DNA from: Rhabditophanes sp. KR3021
Lineage: Eukaryota > Nematoda > Chromadorea > Rhabditida > Alloionematidae
DNA: 64,000 nt
Assembly (NCBI GenBank): GCA_963281155.1
Contig: CAUJLY010000003.1
Coordinates: 2,356,001 to 2,420,000 of the forward strand
Direction of reading: 5' to 3'
Shown: positions 59,059-64,000 of the stretch, in pieces
Layout: every line of letters starts with the position of its first letter
Numbering within the stretch: position 1 is the stretch's first letter
Position numbers and translations under genes: made by a program
The notes under the pieces: model-generated
Databases searched by the model: none
Told to the model about the DNA's origin: nothing
Seen by the model: only the letters and a program-made list of their open reading frames with translations

Positions 59059-59355
59059 GGAATATTATGTAAAAGTAAAATTAAAATATTATTATTGTAA
59101 TAAAAGCCTTTATTTATACGTATGATTAAGATTTAATCACAGTTCAAATGAGATTATTAATTGCGATAACTCTTTTTGACACTTTAACATGTTTTAGAAA
59201 CTCGTTTTATTCTAATAAATGACATCGAATACATAAACTTCCCAAGTAAGCTTTCTTTTATTAAAATAACCATATGATTGATGGCCTGTTGTTATGTAAT
59301 CTGTGTCCAAAAACTACTTTTAAAAATATACATTAATAATTTAAATTATTGGATT
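59059..59355. other. Spacer between two minus-strand secreted-protein genes
   Basis: About 300 nt of AT-rich DNA upstream of the Gln-rich gene and downstream of the sushi gene. Nothing beyond a presumed promoter. Confidence 0.4.
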
Positions 59356-62300
59356 CTAAAATTTTGTCATCATGTGCTTAAAATTTTTGCAAAATCCAAG
59401 TCCAGTGATTGGCACCCATCCATTAATTGTACACGTGACTAAAGGTCTCCCGTGCAATTTGAATCCATTTTCGCATTTCAATAAGGCCGATGTTCCCACA
59501 TCATTATTAAATTCCGATGAACTTTGAATGTACTTGATATTTCCATTATCCGGAATTTTAATCATATTACAACTAGTTGGTGAAAACTTCCCAATTAGAG
59601 GTTCCTCTTCAATTTTTACACTCTGCTGGATCGCTTTATTCTTACAATAACCAATATCTGGAATAAAAATCCCTCCGATACAATAAGTGATTGGATTTCC
59701 AATTAAAATGTTTCCCGGTTCACATAGTAATTTGACAGTTGTGTGTAGAGGATAATTACCATCTATCATTTGAGTGTTTGAATAATGGAAAGTCTGTGTC
59801 TTTGAAGTGAGTAATGGATTGCAGGTATTTTTAATGACAATATTTTCTTCATCTTCTATTTGTTTTTTCGTGCAAAACGAGACATTGTTTTTATCAATAT
59901 TCCAGACATTCCCTTTGATGCAATTCAATTCATTAATTCCATTTGAATCATAACCTTCCAGACACCTAATCTTTACACTGTTTTCGGAATATTCAAAAAT
60001 CACACCTTCTTTTTCTTTAAATTTTTTACATTCCAGTGAAATTTGTTCTTCATCTTCCTTTACACAGTTTCCTATATTCAATGGTTTCCAGTTACCGTCA
60101 TTACAAGATGTTTTTTGGAATCCCAATGGGTTGGTGCCAAAATAGCAATAGAGATATGCCGTAGTTCCGTGCGAAACTCTATCCTGAACTCTTAAGTTAT
60201 TATTCTCATAACTAATTACACCATGTGGTAAATCTTTAATAATACTGCAAGGTTCTTTCTTAGAATCGCCTATAAATTACTGTATTATTAAATAACATAA
60301 CTGAAAGGAATGTGAAAGCATGAATCATGAATGCGCTTTTTTATTTAATTTTAATAATATAAATTATTATGTAACTGTTTATGTGTGTGAATAACAAATA
60401 TTATAACATGTGCCTTGAGTATACAAACAAAATTAAATAAAACGAGAAGTGTGTCGATGCTTGTTTATAACAGGCAGAATCTTTGTGAATTAATATGTGC
60501 GTGTGAAGACTTATTATCAAATTGTCCATTTATTTACCATTAACCAACGATGATTGACAAATTCCGAAGTTAAATGAACTCCAGCCAGTTGATTGGCAAG
60601 TAATTGTGCTCAAACCACTTAAAGTATATCCACTGTTACAAGAAATTGTTGCTGTTGTTCCTATCGTATAACTCGCACCTGGAGTCGCTGGATTTGCTGG
60701 AGGTGAGTAGGTGACTGTTCCAAAAAGAGGAACCGGTAGTGTGTAGCAATTGCTTACCAAGCCAGTATTTGTGGAACCTAAAATAACAATTATTTTTCCA
60801 TGATCAATTAGATTATATTTAAAGATAGTGAGAAACGTGTTATGGATGATTATTAGTCAATTATTTATAAAAAATTACCACTATTGCATGTCGGTGGAGT
60901 GCTTGGAGTAAATACACCATTCGTGCAGATTGATGTGAATTCAGAAGATTTGACAAAATTTAAAGAACAAGTATATGTTGCAATTGTGCCTGCTGGGAAT
61001 GGCCCAACTATTGCCAAATTAGAATATGTTACTTGGCCATTACTTGGAGCGATAACTCCTGAAAAGCATTGACCTGTTCCAGTAGTACCTCCGAGACTGG
61101 TTCCAAAATTACAACTACCGAGTGTGGTTGGATTCCAAAGACCATTAGAACAAGTGGCAGAATTCGATCCACTTAAAGTTGTTCCCATTGAACAAGCTAA
61201 ATTACCTGTAATCGTGGAAAGAATAGCGTTATTTAAAATTATATAATTTAACTCGAATCGAGTAATTTGATTTTTTGAATTTGTATATAAGTGTCCCATT
61301 TAGAAACGTTGTTTAGGAAAAAAAGAGTCTTCTACGATTGCTTAATTGCATTAGATATTTTTGGGTGTTCACAGTCACAATTACAATGTTAAGGAAAGAT
61401 AACAAAACTACGCAGAAAGACTAAACTTAGACTCGAGGCCGAGTATAACTAGAAACACAACCAACTGGCACTACATCCGATTCGATCCTAAAAAGAAACG
61501 ATACAGAAGTATTCGGAAGGATGAAAGAAAAGTAGACGACCTCCACATAAATCAAGCTTTGAGGTTGGAGTACTCTATTATGCTCGACTTGCGAAAACAA
61601 CTAACTAATGTTGATGATTCGGGACAGTCGAATCCAGTATATGTTGGAAGCATCCTGCCACCGTGCACAGGATCAGTGAACTACCTCTCAAACTAATTTT
61701 TGATCAAATATCTTCAGATGATTTGTCTTTTTAATTTTCTGTTTTTAATAAATTTTCATTGTTTTGTTTAATTTACCTAAAAATAATAAAAATGAATATT
61801 AAATAGGAGCTAGATTGCTTACTTGTAGTTCCAGCTTGGAATGGTCCGAAAAACTGATTATTCGTATATGTAACCATTCCTCCTAATCCCCCAAGAGGTG
61901 CCCCTGGGCATGTTGTTCCTCCATTATTTGTTGTTGATGATGAACATGTACCCAATGTTGTAGGATTCCACATACCATTCTGACAAATGGAAAAAGTAGC
62001 TCCATAAGTAGCACTATTTTGACAAATTAACGTTGCTGTTGTAGAACTAACAAAAGGCCCGATGGATGTTCCTGATGAGTATGTAATAGTCCCTCCTGGT
62101 GGCTGTGAGATTGCAAATGCACAACTTCCCCCAATACTACCTGTAAATATTGGTTGTGCTAAACTGTTTGTGGGACCTTCATCGATGCCATTTACGGATC
62201 GTTTTTTCAATTTTATATTCTCACCTGTATTTACATTGTTGAATTGACTGATTACGCCGAAGGTGGATTGAACAACAGTCATAGGAAAAGTGATTGTTTG

Positions 62301-63409
62301 TTGACAGGATCCGATCGGTTGATTAAATTGGCTATTTATGCAAATAGAAGCCGATACCGAAGCTGGATTGAATCCATTGGAACAATTAAGAACTATGGAG
62401 TTTCCTAAATTTCATTTAAAGGTTATTAGATTGTTATTTTTAGTCGTACCATTATTTATTTGAAGTATTTGACAATTCGAAGTTCCGGTTGAAGTGGTTG
62501 TAATCTGAATTGTTTTTTAAAAAGGAAGATTAAAAGTTTAATCGTGGTATTATTTGGTCACGTTTTTATTGTACGGATTATTTTTAGATTTATAAAAAGT
62601 ACACTTTATATATTTGTAGTAACTTTAATAAAACTTACCAGATTGTTAGCCTGGCGTTTAACTTTTTTTGTATTCTAAAAAATATTATTGACATTACTTT
62701 GAATAGGATAATTATTTTAACACAATTTGAAGAATAAAAGTGACAACATAATATATTAAAATGATGTTAATCGTTTACCTCAGCACATGTCCCCATTCCA
62801 GTTGATGGTTCCCACCCAGTTGTACCGCATTTTAATTCAGTAGTGCCTGTAGCGGTTGCATTTTGTCTGCACGTCAACTTGAGAACTGTCCCTAATCCCA
62901 GTAAATCCCCAGAACTTTGAGTGTAGGTTAGCTTTCCACCATTTTTATCTTCAGCAATTGGTTGGCATTTGATTTTTGACTTATCGACACATTCACCAAT
63001 CTCCGTCCAAACAGACTTATTGATGCAGGTAGAAATTAGTGGTCCGATGGGAATGAAATCTATAAATAATAGTTAGATATTAATTAATAGTTAATGAACC
63101 CTTACTATTATCACAAATCAATGTTCCAGTGGTTCCGTAAATATGCTGTCTTGATGTTTCATTTGTAGAGTGCACAAGCCTTCCATTTTTGACAGGAGTT
63201 CTTACAGGGCATCTTTCGACTACAGGTGGTGATGTCGTAGAACTACCACTATTTCCTATTGTCGTACTTGACACGGCTGCCTTTTGTCCATTAACAGTAG
63301 TTGTGATGCCTTTTGCTGTTGTCGTTGTAGGCTTAATTGTAGTTTGCAGAACTACGGGAACATTGAGGACACAAAAAATGAGAATAATCTCCCTCGCATA
63401 TGATATCAT
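59356..63409 (-). CDS. Secreted protein with 11 sushi (CCP) modules
   Basis: Exons (minus): 63409-63106, 63059-62779, 62674-62639 (36 nt), 62504-62450, 62404-61823, 61205-60879, 60777-60538, 60269-59356; phases close to give 912 residues. A signal peptide (REIILIFCVLNVPVVLQ) is followed by a Thr/Ser-rich, probably O-glycosylated linker, then about 11 sushi modules. Each has four Cys and the usual G..xY / W endings, for example CGTTGWEPSTGMGTC, CQNGMWNPTTLGTC, CSNGLWNPTTLGSC, CQSTGWSSFNFGIC and CTINGWVPITGLGFC. The third is short. The 36-nt exon encodes NTKKVKRQANNL, a basic site that could be cleaved by a furin-type protease. The ATG lies shortly after TTTTTTAG, a possible trans-splice site. 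Six introns are in phase 1, typical of module shuffling. There is no transmembrane helix, so it is likely secreted, as a matrix or complement-like protein. Confidence 0.88.
61440..61752 (+). pseudogene. Antisense intronic relic E: tail of GIY-YIG domain 2
   Basis: In sushi-gene intron 61206-61822, antisense to the host. One frame reads RFDPKKKRYRSIRKDERKVD, then DLHINQALRLEYSIMLDLRK, QLTNVDDSGQSNPVYVG. After a 1-2 nt shift another frame gives KHPATVHRISELPLKLIFDQ and ends near 61732. Relic A ends with EHPDIVKRISGIALKQIF, so the match continues to the last residue. A T-rich 3' tail with AATAAA (61747-61752) matches those of A and B. This is the cleanest evidence that these intronic sequences are one family. 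Confidence 0.7.
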
Positions 63410-64000
63410 ACTTATGTAAGGATCTAAAAAAGGACAAGCATGCAATAAGTATTTAATATTGTATTTAATAGGTATGCATTGTCAAAAGGTGTTTTATACG
63501 CCATTTATAAATGAGGAAAATACTGAAAAATATTCTCATAAGAAGTGTTAAAAATAATGAATGGTGTGTAGTTGGAATTTAAAATTCACTAATAAACATT
63601 ATCAATTTGCACCAGATATTAAAATGTGATATTAATATGTTATCCCAATCATATTCAAAAACATATTATTCATTTAATTCGTATTATTCTTTACGAAGTT
63701 TTAAATTTAAGGTGTAAATAACATGTGATTAATATGGAGTCTTTTCGAATTATCAGAAAAATAGATTTAACAAAGATACTGTAAAGTTTAAAAAAGAAAT
63801 ATGATAAAAATATTAAATTTTGAGTTCTTTAATCAACTACATTTAGTACTTAGGTAATTTTAATAGATTATTTCAATCCCCATAATCCTCTCCAATTTAC
63901 GACGAAAGTTCCAACCTCCTGATATTGGTATATTCATCCAAATCATCAAAAGTTCATACCTCAATTCATAGAAATTTAACGAATATAATAAAATTAAGTA
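63410..64000. other. Intergenic sequence upstream of the sushi gene
   Basis: AT-rich. The TTTTTTAG on the minus strand at about 63423-63430 is the probable splice acceptor of the sushi transcript. No other feature is supportable before the window end. Confidence 0.4.

Noticed and set aside
1..64000. CRISPR arrays, bacterial operons, rRNA genes, prophage
   Set aside because: No direct-repeat/spacer arrays, Shine-Dalgarno-led gene strings or rRNA sequence were seen; the window is eukaryotic.

Overview
The window is eukaryotic, strongly AT-rich nuclear DNA, most likely from a nematode. Genes are split by many GT-AG introns, mostly about 40-60 nt with some of 0.5-2 kb. The gene content fits a nematode: an NRF-6-type multipass acyltransferase, an RdgB/PITP-1 lipid-transfer protein, UNC-79, a Shroom-like protein, and a small secreted helical protein resembling nematode SXP/RAL-2 proteins. 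Several start codons lie just after a TTTTAG/TTTCAG acceptor, as at trans-splice sites. The exact clade cannot be fixed from sequence alone. Exon joins were worked out by hand. Reading-frame phase closes across every join given, except for one 1-nt frameshift in the PRPP synthetase gene.

Layout, left to right: NRF-type acyltransferase (-, cut by the window start), PRPP synthetase (+), a small membrane protein (+), a small secreted protein (+), an SLC25A44-like mitochondrial carrier (+), a synaptotagmin (-, 5' end not found), the RdgB/PITPNM homologue (-), a minimal T-box factor (+), WDR37 (-), unc-79 (+, 10 exons, 2307 aa, with a tRNA-Ile(UAU) gene in an intron), a Shroom-like gene (-, 5' end not found), mitochondrial ribosomal protein L21 and a ZNHIT2-like protein (both -), TXNDC9 and VPS16 (both +), an M16C metallopeptidase (+), a Gln/Pro-rich secreted protein (-), and a secreted protein with 11 sushi modules (-).

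The most unusual content lies inside the introns. At least six relics (up to eight with weaker cases) of one gene family were found, and none matches its host gene. The reconstructed layout is an N-terminal region, a first GIY-YIG-like domain, Cys/His zinc-binding motifs, and a second GIY-YIG-like domain ending in a conserved tail (ALxxYSIxxDLR..LTNxxDSGQSN). Every copy lies inside a host intron and every copy is antisense to its host, including one on the minus strand inside the plus-strand PRPP synthetase gene. Two copies keep a short GT-AG intron of their own at the same place, so they spread as DNA rather than as spliced cDNA. Several end in a similar CTTTTTAAT...AATAAA tail. This looks like a dispersed, possibly mobile, gene family kept in introns in the orientation least harmful to the host. 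Other decayed antisense sequences, apparently unrelated, lie in introns of vps-16, unc-79 and the RdgB gene.

The intact genes have neuronal roles (unc-79, synaptotagmin, RdgB), endolysosomal trafficking roles (vps-16) and housekeeping roles (PRPP synthetase, mL21, TXNDC9). Two closely spaced same-strand pairs, ZNHIT2-like/mL21 and TXNDC9/VPS16, could be operons.
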